Positions 37,301-46,145 of a DNA stretch of 64,000 nucleotides are shown here, in pieces. The stretch lies in the NCBI RefSeq assembly GCF_004331285.1, contig NZ_SJOH01000006.1, positions 1-64,000 of the forward strand. The letters run 5' to 3'. This DNA comes from Acinetobacter sp. ANC 3781. GTDB lineage: Bacteria > Pseudomonadota > Gammaproteobacteria > Pseudomonadales > Moraxellaceae. The notes beneath the pieces were generated by a model. That model was not told where the DNA came from, searched no databases, and saw only the letters and a list, made by a program, of their open reading frames with translations. A program made the position numbers and the translations under genes. The first letter of the stretch is position 1; each line of letters begins with the position of its first letter.

Positions 37301-37434
37301 GTAATGCGTGGCGGTGCAATATCAGGATAGCGCTCCACAGGCAAATTCAGCACCGCAAAAAGCCCAAAAGCCATCACAATAATGGCCAGTACACCGGCAA
37401 AAATAGGTCGTTGAATAAAAAATTTCGACAGCAT
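34333..37434 (-). CDS. RND-type multidrug efflux permease (HAE1/AdeB-like)
   Basis: 1033 residues, the normal length of inner-membrane RND pumps. The start SKFFIQRPIFAGVLAIIVM, helix 4 block LLVDDAIVVVENVERLM (with the proton-relay Asp pair) and the C-terminal NDIYFQIALLTTIGLSCKNA are intact, as are two large periplasmic loops. Such pumps expel drugs, dyes or bile salts with a periplasmic adaptor and an outer-membrane channel. No adaptor, channel or regulator gene is adjacent, so it either borrows partners from elsewhere or is an orphan. Monocistronic on the minus strand. Confidence 0.92.
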   Translation of the reverse strand: MLSKFFIQRPIFAGVLAIIVMAFGLFAVLNLPVERYPDIAPPRITVSATYNGASAETVEESVTQVLEQQIKGIDHLLYFSSSSDSSGRSRISISFENGTDPDTAQVQVQNAINGVVNRLPEDVQRQGVNVFKSLGDTHMVIGLYDASGKSDNIALSDYMMTHLEEELARIEGVGEVDVFGSQYAMRIWLNPLKLKQYNLMPSDIRAAIEAQNTQVAAGAIGDLPTLKDQYLNAKVTSGSRLKTVPEFENIIVKSARDGSFIYLKDVARIELGAENYQSFNTINGFESAGMGISLASGANALATSALIKAEVDRLSTQLPEGYKLVYPRDNTPFVQESIKEVVKTLFEAILLVIVVMFIFLQNWRATLIPAITVPVVILGTMAVLYVLGMSINTLTLFALVLAIGLLVDDAIVVVENVERLMHEKQLTAKQASIESMQEISGALIGITLVLTAVFIPMAFFGGSTGVIYRQFSITLVAAMALSLAVALILTPALCALILKPNPQPAKWALWFNQKLDALKHRYLKLSTLTIQHKAICLVIFAALISVFALFYRALPTSFIPSEDQGILSVQFKLVDGAPMSKSREIGEQIRQYFLEHEKDNVNLVMIRYGRNFSGTGQNLGQGFIALKHWDERSGKENSAQAIRERALKYFKKNPNAQINVSMPSSVSGLGQTDGLDFWIRDVNGQGRQFLDTQFKQLQEQAKQYSTFENLDKRSNPDKAELKVNVDQKLAMANGLSQSAINSTLSSAWGGSYINDFIDRGRIKRVMMQGDVEFRSKPEDLQYWYVRNDVNQMVSFSNFANVTWSGGPEVVNRYMGYTALQMEADTAKDVSSGLAMQDVAKLVGQQPGIDVAWSGLSYEEKQSSNQALLLYLISIGFIFLCLAALYESWSIPSAVMSAIPLGIGGNILFSYFVGFPNDIYFQIALLTTIGLSCKNAILIVEFASLAQDQGRSVIEAALEGASLRLRPILMTSLAFGAGVIPLVFAFGAGAASRQEIGVSVLGGVIFATVLVLIFIPFMYVLIRTVFKGKAQQES

Positions 37435-37976
37435 ATGACTTGATCGCAGGTTAAAGAAGTGGTGTTGCTATACCTTAGAATGAATTCTAAGATCGCTTAT
37501 TAAGGTTGATATTCAGTGACTAAAAATCAAAATACAATAACATTTAACAGAAAAAACAATTTTTATCATAAATAAGGAGAAACTATGAAGATATATCATT
37601 TGATCTCGAATTATCCGCCAGTTCATTCCCTATCTTCTTTCATCAGACTGTTAATCCTTGCTTGAACAAGATTGCTTTTTATATCCACCCTCAACAGCTG
37701 AAAATAGATTCACTTTATTCAATTCAATATAAGCAACCCTTAATTCAATCTAAATTTAATTAGATTCACTCAGCTCATAGAAACATCACCCAAGAATATA
37801 GTTTTTAGGATTCAAATTGAGAGAGACCGCAACATGATAGATGCAAAAGAACTATTCTTAACATTTTGATGTTACATATTTTTATCATAAGAAAATTTAA
37901 TCATAAAGCATTTGAAATTAATCTCTGTTTAATAAATCTGTTCTATGGTGTCTGAAATTGATGAAAATTTTTAGTT
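37435..37976. other. intergenic region, RND pump / dgkA
   Basis: About 540 bases. One short open frame, 37585-37665 (+), has a strong ribosome site but no recognisable product. Otherwise AT-rich; promoters of both divergent genes should lie here but are not assigned. Confidence 0.45.
37585..37665 (+). CDS. possible 26-residue peptide with strong ribosome site
   Basis: ATG is preceded by AAGGAG with 5 bases between them. The encoded 26 residues begin MKIYHLISNYPPVHSL and end FIRLLILA before TGA. No homology is recognisable; it may be chance, a leader peptide or the residue of a lost gene. Confidence 0.3.
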   Translation: MKIYHLISNYPPVHSLSSFIRLLILA

Positions 37977-38351
37977 ATGAACTCATATTCCCCCTTTAAA
38001 GGCAAAACCGGTTTTAAGCGTATTATCCATGCCACTCATTATTCTTTTTCGGGTTTTAAAACTGCATTCATTAATGAAGCTGCCTTTCGTCAAATTGTAT
38101 TTATAAATTTGATTCTAATTCCTGCGAGTTTTTTTCTTAATGTATCCCGTGTAGACCAAGCCGTGATGATTGCGGTGTGTTTGTTGGCACTCATTGTTGA
38201 ATTATTTAATTCAGCGATTGAAGCAGTGGTAGACCGTATTTCTTTAGAAAAACATGAGCTTTCAAAAAGTGCTAAAGACATGGGTAGTGCTGCGCAATTT
38301 GTTGCACTGGCGATTATTTTCTTTACTTGGCTGATTATTTTAGTACCCTAA
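37977..38351 (+). CDS. dgkA: diacylglycerol kinase DgkA
   Basis: 124 residues, the normal size. DgkA phosphorylates diacylglycerol in the inner membrane, recycling lipid from lipopolysaccharide and oligosaccharide modification. The conserved block IVELFNSAIEAVVDRISLE, then HELSKSAKDMGSAAQFVAL is intact, with three membrane helices. No obvious ribosome site. Followed by a hairpin terminator at 38394-38424. Confidence 0.95.
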   Translation: MNSYSPFKGKTGFKRIIHATHYSFSGFKTAFINEAAFRQIVFINLILIPASFFLNVSRVDQAVMIAVCLLALIVELFNSAIEAVVDRISLEKHELSKSAKDMGSAAQFVALAIIFFTWLIILVP

Positions 38352-38393
38352 GATTTTTTACTCCCTATCAAGTTATTTACTATATAAAACAAT

Positions 38394-38424
38394 AAAGAGA
38401 ACATATTTTTATGTTCTCTTTTTT
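38394..38424 (+). terminator. terminator after dgkA
   Basis: AAAGAGAACAT and ATGTTCTCTTT pair around a 6-base loop, followed by a T-run on the plus strand. Confidence 0.8.
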
Positions 38425-38446
38425 ATTCTATTTTAACAATTATAAA

Positions 38447-38475
38447 AAAACCCTGCTTTCGCAGGGTTCTTTTTG
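38447..38475 (-). terminator. terminator after aceA
   Basis: AACCCTGC and GCAGGGTT form the stem; the minus strand continues into a T-run, 22 bases past the isocitrate lyase stop. Confidence 0.85.
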
Positions 38476-38490
38476 AATCATTCGGGAGGA

Positions 38491-40092
38491 TTAACCACCG
38501 AATTGGTTCATTGTGTTTTTAGCGTCATCACCCGCTTTAAGCGCGTTGTCACCAGCGAAGATTTCTTTGTGATCATCACCGATGTCAGAACCAGCCATTG
38601 CTTGGTGTTTAACACATGCGATTGAACCGCGGATTTCTTTACGTTGTACGCCAGCAACATAAGCAAGCATACCTTGATCGCCGAAGTAACCTTTAGCAAG
38701 CTCATGTGTAGAAAGAGCAGCTGTGTGATAAGTCGGAAGTGTGATCAAGTGATGGAACACACCCGCTTCACGAGAAGCATCTGCCTGGAATGTACGTACT
38801 TTTTCGTCAGCGTCAGCAGCCAATTCAGTTTCGTCATACTCAGCGCTCATTAATTTAGCACGGTCGTATGCAGATACATCTTTACCTTCAGCAACATAAC
38901 GGTCATAAGTTTGTTGACGGAAGTTTAAAGTCCAGTTGAATGATGGGCTGTTGTTGTAAACAAGCTTAGCATTTGGCACTGTTTCACGTACACGGTTAAC
39001 CATGTGAGCGATTTCGTCAACGTTTGGCGTTGCAGTTTCGATCCAAAGTAAGTCAGCACCGTTTTGAAGGCTAGATACACAGTCAAGTACAACACGGTCA
39101 ATTTGAGTGTCAGCACGGAACTGGTAAAGGCCAGAAGGTAAACGTTTAGGACGGTGTAATTTACCGTTACGTTTGATCAGGATTTCGTCTTCTTGTGCAT
39201 CAGCGATGTCAATTTCAGACGTTTCCAAGAAACCGATATATTGAGAAGCGATGTCGCCTGGCTCTTTAACCACTGGGATTTTTTGAGTCAAGTCAGCGCC
39301 TTCAGAGTCAGTACGCGCAACGATGATACCGTCATCAAGACCCATTTCTAAGAATGCATAACGAAGTGCATGGATCTTAGCGATGAAGTCTTCGTGTGGA
39401 ACAGTTACTTTACCGGCTTGGTGACCACATTGTTTCGCATCAGATACTTGGTTTTCGATTTGTAGTGCACAAGCACCCGCTTCGATCATTTTCTTAGCTA
39501 ACAAGTAAGTTGCTTCTTCGTTACCGAAACCGGCATCAATGTCCGCAATAATTGGTACAACGTGAGTTTGGAAACCATCGATTTGCGCAGTAATTTCAGC
39601 CGCTTTAGCAGTATCGCCTGCTTCGTTTGCTTTTTTAAGCGCACGGAACAAGTCATTTAATTCTTTCGCATCAGCTTGACGAAGGAAAGTGTAGATTTCT
39701 TCGATCAATGCAGGTACTGAAGTTTTTTCGTGCATAGATTGGTCAGGAAGTGGACCGAATTCTGAACGAAGTGCAGCAACCATCCAACCAGATAAGTAGA
39801 TGTAACGTTTGTCCGTGGTACCGAAATATTTTTTGTTCGCAATCATTTTTTGTTGTGCGATGAAACCGTGCCAGCAACCCAAAGATTGAGTATATTTGCT
39901 AGAATCAGCATCATATTCAGCCATATCACGACGCATAATAGCAGCAGTATATTTAGCAATGTCTAAACCAGTTTTGAATTGGTTTTGCATTTGCATACGC
40001 GCAGCATCTTCTGGGCTGATATCGCGCCAAGTGTTGCCGAATTTTGCTTTTAATTCGCGGATTGCGTCAATCGCTGTTTGGTATGTAGTCAT
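38491..40092 (-). CDS. aceA: isocitrate lyase
   Basis: 533 residues. Isocitrate lyase splits isocitrate to glyoxylate and succinate, opening the glyoxylate shunt needed for growth on acetate and fatty acids. The catalytic loop AKQCGHQAGK and the family segments IADIDAGFGNEEATYLLAKK, ARTDSEGADL and LVYNNSPSFNWTLNF are present. Length is well above the 434 or so residues of E. coli AceA, matching the longer eukaryote-type and Acinetobacter form. Codon usage looks optimised. Separated by 800 bases from a divergent LysR gene. Confidence 0.95.
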   Translation of the reverse strand: MTTYQTAIDAIRELKAKFGNTWRDISPEDAARMQMQNQFKTGLDIAKYTAAIMRRDMAEYDADSSKYTQSLGCWHGFIAQQKMIANKKYFGTTDKRYIYLSGWMVAALRSEFGPLPDQSMHEKTSVPALIEEIYTFLRQADAKELNDLFRALKKANEAGDTAKAAEITAQIDGFQTHVVPIIADIDAGFGNEEATYLLAKKMIEAGACALQIENQVSDAKQCGHQAGKVTVPHEDFIAKIHALRYAFLEMGLDDGIIVARTDSEGADLTQKIPVVKEPGDIASQYIGFLETSEIDIADAQEDEILIKRNGKLHRPKRLPSGLYQFRADTQIDRVVLDCVSSLQNGADLLWIETATPNVDEIAHMVNRVRETVPNAKLVYNNSPSFNWTLNFRQQTYDRYVAEGKDVSAYDRAKLMSAEYDETELAADADEKVRTFQADASREAGVFHHLITLPTYHTAALSTHELAKGYFGDQGMLAYVAGVQRKEIRGSIACVKHQAMAGSDIGDDHKEIFAGDNALKAGDDAKNTMNQFGG

Positions 40093-40894
40093 GATATTTT
40101 CCTGTATATAATTTTAGGATTTCATCAATCAAAGGACTAAATCTGCAAGATATTGATTTGTTCAGATTTAGAGCGCTTCGTTGCAATGAATACAGCTTAG
40201 ATGCAGTCAAATAATTAATCCAATAGTCTGCAAGAATCTTCAGTATTTATTTAAAAAATATGTAGATTAAAGTCTAATTATAATTCTCCCTATATTTCAC
40301 AAATTACTAATTTTTAATACTATATTGAAAAAACAAAAATTCTTTTTTTGTATAACAAATAAGCAAAATGCTGTTTTATTTTTCATTAGACCTAAGTATA
40401 GGGGTTATTAAAAAAGAACTATCTGCTCCATTTTCCTCTGTTTTTTTATTATTTAATCCTTAGTATTTTAAAAATACAATTGTATTTTATTTCATCAAAT
40501 CATGTGTTCTTATTTTTTATCTATTCAAAACCTGAGCTGTAAAAGGATCATTTCGCTTTTCAGTATAAATTTATGAAATACAGCTTTTCACCTCAAGGCC
40601 TTTCCATTCAATTAACATCGACACAATTAGAACTGCTCTATTTGAGCGAATTGTATAAGTCGAAAATTAAACTTTAAACTCCCTCTATTGAAGTTATGCA
40701 GATTATCAAACTTATATTCTAATTTTCTTAAAAACCAATTGATAATTATCAAGAATTCAGCTCCTATAAAATGACTAAATTTATAACAAATTCACTTTTA
40801 TACCGATTTTTTCTTCATCATATTTCCTACACAAGCCTTACCGCTTATGGCATAATCAATATAATTTCATGGTTTTATTATCGGTATTTCTTAT
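40093..40894. other. 800-bp gap, aceA / LysR
   Basis: AT-rich region between divergent genes. A 34-codon plus-strand frame at 40573-40677 starts with ATG but has no well-placed ribosome site and no known product. The aceA promoter and any regulator sites should be here; no boxes are assigned. Confidence 0.4.
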
Positions 40895-41884
40895 ATGAAT
40901 CTGGAGCGGGTCGATCTCAATCTATTAATTTACCTTGATGTTCTTTTACGTGAAAAAAATGTAACCCGCGCAGCAGAACAATTGGGCGTTACCCAACCCG
41001 CCATGAGTAATATTTTACGTCGTCTACGTAATTTATTTAATGATCCGCTTTTAATTCGTTCTTCTGAAGGCATGACTCCAACAGAACGTGCTTTAGAGCT
41101 TCAGCCGCGAATCCGAGATGCTCTTGCTGATTTATCCATGATTTTGGAACCTCGTACAGAATTCCGCCCTTATACCTCGAATCGCGTTTTCCGCATCATG
41201 ACCTCTGATTATGCCGAAGCGACTCTAGTTCCTCGGCTGGTTAAAGCTTTGCGTTCAGAAGCACCGAATGTGGTTCTCGACTTTTTAACCCCAAGTGACG
41301 TGTCTTACCGTGACATGGAACAGGGTAAAGTTGATTTAGCCATTAACCGATTCAATGAAATTCCACAAAGTTTCCATCAGGTCTTGGTTTGGCGTGACAG
41401 TTTTTCGTGTTTACTCAACAACAAACATCCTGCTAGCGCAAACTTAAATCTTAAAAGCTATTTAGATGCACAACATATTTGGGTATCTAAAACTGGTATG
41501 GGGGTTGGCTTTGGTGTCAATCCTGATAAACAAGCCGGTCTTGGCTGGATTGATCAGGCTTTAGAACGTATTGGTCAAAAACGTAAAATTTCTGTCTTTA
41601 CCCGTCATTATCAAATGCCTGCACTTTTGGCATCCAATGTTGACTTGATTGCCACTCTCCCAAGCCGTATTGCAAAATTACAATCGAACAATCCAAACCT
41701 GCTGCTCAAAGATCCACCGTTTTATATTCCTGAATTTGAATTAAAAATGGCTTGGTGTCCATTATTGCACCATCATCCTGCACACCGCTGGTTACGTCAG
41801 CTTATTCTGTATGTAGCCCGTCAAATGATTGAAGAAGAAAATCGTGAATTTTTAAGCAATAACTCACAATTTTCTCACTATTAA
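40895..41884 (+). CDS. LysR-family transcriptional regulator
   Basis: 329 residues. The helix-turn-helix at about 18-40 reads KNVTRAAEQLGVTQPAMSNI; the effector domain starts near residue 95 (FRIMTSDYAEATLVPRLVKA). The sequence resembles the NodD/LeuO-like subgroup. It is divergent from aceA with 800 bases between, so regulation of aceA is possible, but the wide spacing makes this weak. Ends with Ser/Asn-rich tail. Confidence 0.88.
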   Translation: MNLERVDLNLLIYLDVLLREKNVTRAAEQLGVTQPAMSNILRRLRNLFNDPLLIRSSEGMTPTERALELQPRIRDALADLSMILEPRTEFRPYTSNRVFRIMTSDYAEATLVPRLVKALRSEAPNVVLDFLTPSDVSYRDMEQGKVDLAINRFNEIPQSFHQVLVWRDSFSCLLNNKHPASANLNLKSYLDAQHIWVSKTGMGVGFGVNPDKQAGLGWIDQALERIGQKRKISVFTRHYQMPALLASNVDLIATLPSRIAKLQSNNPNLLLKDPPFYIPEFELKMAWCPLLHHHPAHRWLRQLILYVARQMIEEENREFLSNNSQFSHY

Positions 41885-42012
41885 GCGTAAAAATTCTTAA
41901 ATTCTTCTTTTTTAAGATTATACTGTAATCACCTAGGTAGTAATTTGCTTACTACCTCTCGTCCTTTTGTGTTAAAAATATTCCATAATAATGATGATCA
42001 ACAGGTGGATTC

Positions 42013-43341
42013 GTGAGCCTTTTCCAGAATATCCTCATCATCGTGATACTGATTGCGGGAGCCGGTTTTCTATCATTAACGGAGATTGCACTTGCCGGTG
42101 CACGTAAGGTCAAACTTAAAATTCTTGCAGAATCGGGCGATGAACGCGCCCAAAAAGTTTTAGACCTACAGGAACAATCAGCTGATTTCTTTGCGGCTTC
42201 GCAAATTGGTTTAAACGCGGTTGCCATTCTCGGTGGTATTTTGGGTGAAGCAGCATTTCGCCCTTATATCGTAAATTTTGTGAATCGCATTTATCAAGGT
42301 CCATGGACTGAAAACATTGGCTTTATCCTCTCCTTTAGTTTAGTTACCTCGCTTTTTATTCTTTTTGCAGATTTAATGCCGAAACGCATGGCCATGATTG
42401 CACCAGAAAAAATTGCAGTTTCAGTAATTAACCCAATTCAAATTTTTATTAAAATTTGCAAACCGCTGGCTTGGATCATCAATGCCATCGCTAATTTATT
42501 GTTCCGCTTGTTTAAAATTAATACCATTCGTGATGACAACATTACCTTTGCTGATATTTCGGCAGTGATGGATGCTGGTGCGCAAGCTGGTGTATTACAA
42601 AAGCAAGAACATCATTTCATTGAAAACGTATTTGAACTTGAAGAGCGTAATGTCCCTTCAAGTATGACCACTCGTGAAAATGTGGTGTTCTTTACTTTAA
42701 AAGAGTCTGAAGCCAGTATTCGTCAAAAACTGGCAGAATATCCTTATTCCAAATTTGTGGTGTGTAGTGAAACTATTGATGAGGTGATTGGCTATATTGA
42801 TGCCAAGGATATTTTAGTCCGTATTTTAAACAATCAGTCTTTATTGCAACTTAATGAAAACACCATTCGTAGTGTACTGACCATTCCAGATACATTAACT
42901 TTATCTGAATTACTTGATCGCTTCCGGTCCACCAAGGAAAAATTCGCCGTTGTGATTAACGAATATGCCTTAGTGGTCGGTGTGATTACCCTGTCCGACA
43001 TTATGATTACCGTGATGGGCGACTGGGTAACAACGGTTGAAGCGGATCAGCAAATTATCAAGCGTGACAATAATTCCTGGCTAATTGATGGCAGCACACC
43101 GATTGAAGACATCAAGCATGCGCTTGAAATTGATGAAATGCCGGATGATGAAAACTATGAAACTATTGCTGGTTTCATGATGTATAAATTGCGCAAGATT
43201 CCTCGTCCTGCAGATGCGGTGATATTTGGGGGTTACAAATTTGAAGTAGTCGATGTCGATCATTTTAAAATTGACCAATTACTGGTGACGCGTCTTCTGG
43301 AAAAATCAGCAGAAAATGGAATTCAGGAAGAAGCAGAGTAA
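42013..43341 (+). CDS. CorC/HlyC-type transporter (CNNM-CBS protein)
   Basis: 442 residues starting at GTG 42013, with AGGTGG upstream. About residues 1-190 are a CNNM/DUF21 domain with four membrane segments; a CBS pair spans about 205-330 (FKLEERNVPSSMT onward is the linker); a CorC_HlyC domain ends the chain (about 345-430). Family members affect magnesium/cobalt handling or membrane integrity. Often annotated as hemolysin-related by old naming; haemolysis is not implied. Confidence 0.88.
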   Translation: MSLFQNILIIVILIAGAGFLSLTEIALAGARKVKLKILAESGDERAQKVLDLQEQSADFFAASQIGLNAVAILGGILGEAAFRPYIVNFVNRIYQGPWTENIGFILSFSLVTSLFILFADLMPKRMAMIAPEKIAVSVINPIQIFIKICKPLAWIINAIANLLFRLFKINTIRDDNITFADISAVMDAGAQAGVLQKQEHHFIENVFELEERNVPSSMTTRENVVFFTLKESEASIRQKLAEYPYSKFVVCSETIDEVIGYIDAKDILVRILNNQSLLQLNENTIRSVLTIPDTLTLSELLDRFRSTKEKFAVVINEYALVVGVITLSDIMITVMGDWVTTVEADQQIIKRDNNSWLIDGSTPIEDIKHALEIDEMPDDENYETIAGFMMYKLRKIPRPADAVIFGGYKFEVVDVDHFKIDQLLVTRLLEKSAENGIQEEAE

Positions 43342-43701
43342 TCTGCTTTTTCTTTTTTAAACGCAAAGTTAATAACAGAACAACAAAATTGGAAAAGGAG
43401 AATGAATATGTCTTTATCGGCACTCTTCGCCTGATTCAGTTTTTATTCTTCTGGTCTTTGTATGAGTTACTACTTTTTGCCAAACAAGCCCAGCCCATCA
43501 TCATTCTAATAGCAATTGTACCGCTGATTTAGGTTTAGTGGATTACATCCCATAACTATAAAAGCAATCGAAAAGTGATGACTCAACGCTGCGTATGAGT
43601 GAATTTCTTTGGAGGCTTCTTATTCCTTGGTGGAGACTGCTTATTTGGCTAATGGGTGTATTCTTAGCCTAGCTTTATCTATAAAAAACTCAATGCAGCA
43701 T
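43342..43701. other. region with apparent degraded gene
   Basis: Contains the remnant at 43406-43672 described separately; otherwise no other coding signal. Confidence 0.35.
43406..43672 (+). pseudogene. degraded small membrane protein gene
   Basis: After AAGGAG and an ATG (43408) the frame stops after 8 codons, but reading on gives hydrophobic, tryptophan-rich protein-like segments: LIQFLFFWSLYELLLFAKQA, IIILIAIVPLI, and LWRLLIPWWRLLIWLMGVFL, separated by stops and frame changes. That pattern suggests an inner-membrane protein gene recently inactivated. No family can be named. Confidence 0.35.
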
Positions 43702-43735
43702 AAAAAAGCACCCTTTAACAGGTGCTTTTTATTTT
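43702..43735. terminator. terminator near 43759-44268 gene
   Basis: AAAAGCACC and GGTGCTTTT pair around an 8-base loop, with T-runs, 24 bases past the minus-strand stop. Confidence 0.85.
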
Positions 43736-43758
43736 TATAAGTAACTACTTAATGAGCG

Positions 43759-44268
43759 TTATTTAAAATTTTCAATCAAGTGCTCAATGACAAGCGCATA
43801 GTGAATACCAATGTCTTCTTCCAGAATATTGTAGGCATTATCAAACTGAACCATTGGCCAGCCTTCTTTCCAGAATGGGAAAATATTATGTAGATCGTGC
43901 GTTACAATTGCATCTTCACGAACAATTGCTTGCGCAACTTGTGATAAAACCTGCGCTGTTTCAGCACCGTCAATTGCCATGTAATCAATACCTCGTACTT
44001 TCAAAATACGGATACGGTCTTTTTTATATTTAATTTTTTTCGCTTGTCCGGGATTTAATCCTAATGCCAAAGTCACTGCTTCAACAAAGTTTTTTTCAAA
44101 AGTGTCATGTAAAGCCACAATTGCCTGTTTATACGCTTCTTGACGACCAGCTTTACCTCCATTACGGATAATCTCTTTCGCTTCAGTATTCAGCTCATCG
44201 TCTTTCATGGACTGTAAAATGTCTAAAATTTCGATATCGCTTAAAGATTCAGGAGATTGATCAGTCAT
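43759..44268 (-). CDS. conserved hypothetical protein
   Basis: 169 residues, soluble, acidic, no signal peptide. Visible segments are LSDIEILDILQSMKDDEL, KQAIVALHDTFEKNFVEAVT, KIKYKKDRIRILKVRGIDYM and a C-terminal YNILEEDIGIHYALVIEHLI. I recognise no family. The ATG is followed at once by a polar tail; the gene is monocistronic with a clear terminator. Confidence 0.65.
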   Translation of the reverse strand: MTDQSPESLSDIEILDILQSMKDDELNTEAKEIIRNGGKAGRQEAYKQAIVALHDTFEKNFVEAVTLALGLNPGQAKKIKYKKDRIRILKVRGIDYMAIDGAETAQVLSQVAQAIVREDAIVTHDLHNIFPFWKEGWPMVQFDNAYNILEEDIGIHYALVIEHLIENFK

Positions 44269-44447
44269 AAACTGTCCTTGGACAAAAATAATAAAAGTCT
44301 ATTTTCGCATAAATCATCTTTCAATACAGGAATAAAATCTGCTTCTGACGATTATTCAGCCATCATGCAGGCCTGTTGGGCTTTTGTTGTGTTAAATATG
44401 CTGAAAACCTTTATATTAGCCTTCGTTCTTCTTTGTCTTTGGCTCTT

Positions 44448-45179
44448 ATGATCAGCAAGCAACAAACGGTTCTTTTTTTAAAACAATTGCGGCAGGAATA
44501 CCCTTCGGCCTTTAAAAGAAATTATTTGTTTTATAGCATGATTAAGACCAAAGGTATTTTAGATGAGTTAAAAGAGCTAATTCCTTGGCTATTGGCCGCA
44601 ATGATTTTTATCAGCCTCGCAATTAGTCTTGGTCATTTGATTGCACTTCAACTGCCGCAACTCAGTGCCTTTCGTGCGCAAGGCACCGCTGTATTGGCAA
44701 TTATGTTGCTGTTTATGCTATATACACCATTGGTGATTAAACAAATTAAACACAGTTCCATCTCGATGTATCAACAACTGCGCCATACTCCTGTCAAACT
44801 GGCCACCCTGATTGTGCTACAAACGATTAATATTGCCTATATTGAAAGCATCTTCTTACAAGGAATTTTATTTTTCTTTGCCTTAAGTTTTGGCTTTGTG
44901 CACTTCTATAAAGAGAATATGTTCCGTGCCGACACCCAAGTTGAACAATATTTTTACTTGCAAGAGATACGACGCATTTGCTTTTGGTCATATAAACAAA
45001 TTTTAAAAACTAAACTTAAGCGCCTAATCAGTACAAAAAATTCCGTGCCCTATAAAACAGCGCAGCAACAGGAAAAACAGTTTGTCGACTTATATATGCA
45101 ACTGATTCAATATGAAAATGCGCTGTGTAAAACCTATAAACATGCAGATATAGAGAGCTATTTAGATACTTTAATGTAA
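44448..45179 (+). CDS. hypothetical membrane protein
   Basis: 243 residues from ATG 44448. Three or four hydrophobic stretches are visible (LIPWLLAAMIFISLAISLGH, VLAIMLLFMLYTPLVI, LIVLQTINIAYIESIFLQ, ILFFFALSFGFVHF), then a long basic, soluble C-terminal part with YKQILKTKLKRLI and YMQLIQYENALCKTYKHADI. No family recognised. An in-frame TTG at 44376 exists but has no ribosome site; a 17-codon hydrophobic frame overlaps the ATG upstream. Confidence 0.6.
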   Translation: MISKQQTVLFLKQLRQEYPSAFKRNYLFYSMIKTKGILDELKELIPWLLAAMIFISLAISLGHLIALQLPQLSAFRAQGTAVLAIMLLFMLYTPLVIKQIKHSSISMYQQLRHTPVKLATLIVLQTINIAYIESIFLQGILFFFALSFGFVHFYKENMFRADTQVEQYFYLQEIRRICFWSYKQILKTKLKRLISTKNSVPYKTAQQQEKQFVDLYMQLIQYENALCKTYKHADIESYLDTLM

Positions 45180-45289
45180 AGATTATTGTTCTAATGCGCC
45201 CTATTCAGTTGCATGTAAAATAATAATTTTAAAATTGCCGAATAAGCACAGCAATAGCTACCCACTACTTCAGCTAACAGACTCATTGT

Positions 45290-45850
45290 CGTATTTACGC
45301 AAGTGGCGTACGCAACCCAACTGGGTTACAGTTCGAACCTGGTTCCAATAAACTTTGGGCCATTGCCAATGAACGAGATGAAATTGGTGCAAGTTTGGTG
45401 CCTGACTATTTAACCTCTATTCAAGATGGTGGCTTTTATGGCTGGCCCTATAGCTATTACGGTCAAAATATTGATACCCGAGTCAAACAACAACGTCCAG
45501 ATTTAGTAAAAAAAGCCCTTAAACCAGACTATGCTTTACGCTCACATGTCGCTGCACTTGGATTATGGTTTTATAATGGCACAGGATTGCCGGCTCAATA
45601 TAACGGTGGTGCATTTGTCAGTAATCATGGCAGTTGGGATCGGTCTCCGTTAAGTGGTTATGACGTGGTGTTTATACCCTTTAAAGATGGTATGCCAAGC
45701 GGCAAAGCGATACCAATTGTGACAGGATTTCCTTCCAAAGATGAAAGCAAGTTGTTTGGCGCGCCTGTGGGCCTAACACAAGATCGTAACGGGGCTTTGC
45801 TTGTGGCAGACGATGTAGGCAATATAATTTGGCGCGTTTCGGCTCAATAA
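45290..45850 (+). pseudogene. 5'-truncated PQQ-dependent sugar dehydrogenase gene
   Basis: A continuous open frame from about 45290 without a proper start or N-terminus: IYASGVRNPTGLQFEPGSNK, LWAIANERDEIGA, SLVPDYLTSIQDGGFYGWPY, then SHVAALGLWFYNGTGLPAQY, FVSNHGSWDRSPLSGYDV. These are the C-terminal half of sorbosone/GdhB-like beta-propeller dehydrogenases, which use PQQ and calcium in the periplasm. Upstream DNA shows no matching N-terminal half, so the 5' portion was deleted. Not expected to be active. Confidence 0.75.
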
Positions 45851-46107
45851 TAAAATTCAGCATTAATAAATGACCACTGTTTTAAGATAAAAGGGATATC
45901 TTTTTTGTTCTATTTCTTAACTAAAACAAAAAATCAAGAGAAATCCCTTTTTTAAGCCATGCGGTTACTGCATAAAAAGTAGGCACAAAAAAAGAAACGG
46001 CAAAGCTATTATCGGTATTAGGAGACTTAAGAAAGTTAAAATTCGATCTCTTTACCCCCATAAGCACATGAATTGATTGAAAAGAAAGCAAACACACCGA
46101 AAGATAC

Positions 46108-46136
46108 TTGCCAAGTTTTATTTCGTCCTCTATTAT
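46108..46136 (+). promoter_or_regulatory. sigma-70 promoter of tRNA-Leu
   Basis: TTGCCA at 46108-46113, a 17-base spacer and TATTAT at 46131-46136, nine bases before the tRNA 5' end. Confidence 0.78.
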
Positions 46137-46145
46137 TGCGCACAT

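Noticed and set aside
40573..40677. 34-codon plus-strand frame upstream of the LysR gene
   Set aside because: No well-placed ribosome site and no recognisable product; mentioned only in the gap description.
44398..44451. 17-codon hydrophobic peptide overlapping the 44448 start
   Set aside because: It overlaps the next ATG neatly but lacks a ribosome site, so translation is doubtful.
45921..46145. 74-codon minus-strand open frame
   Set aside because: Runs antisense over the tRNA-Leu promoter; no convincing protein features.
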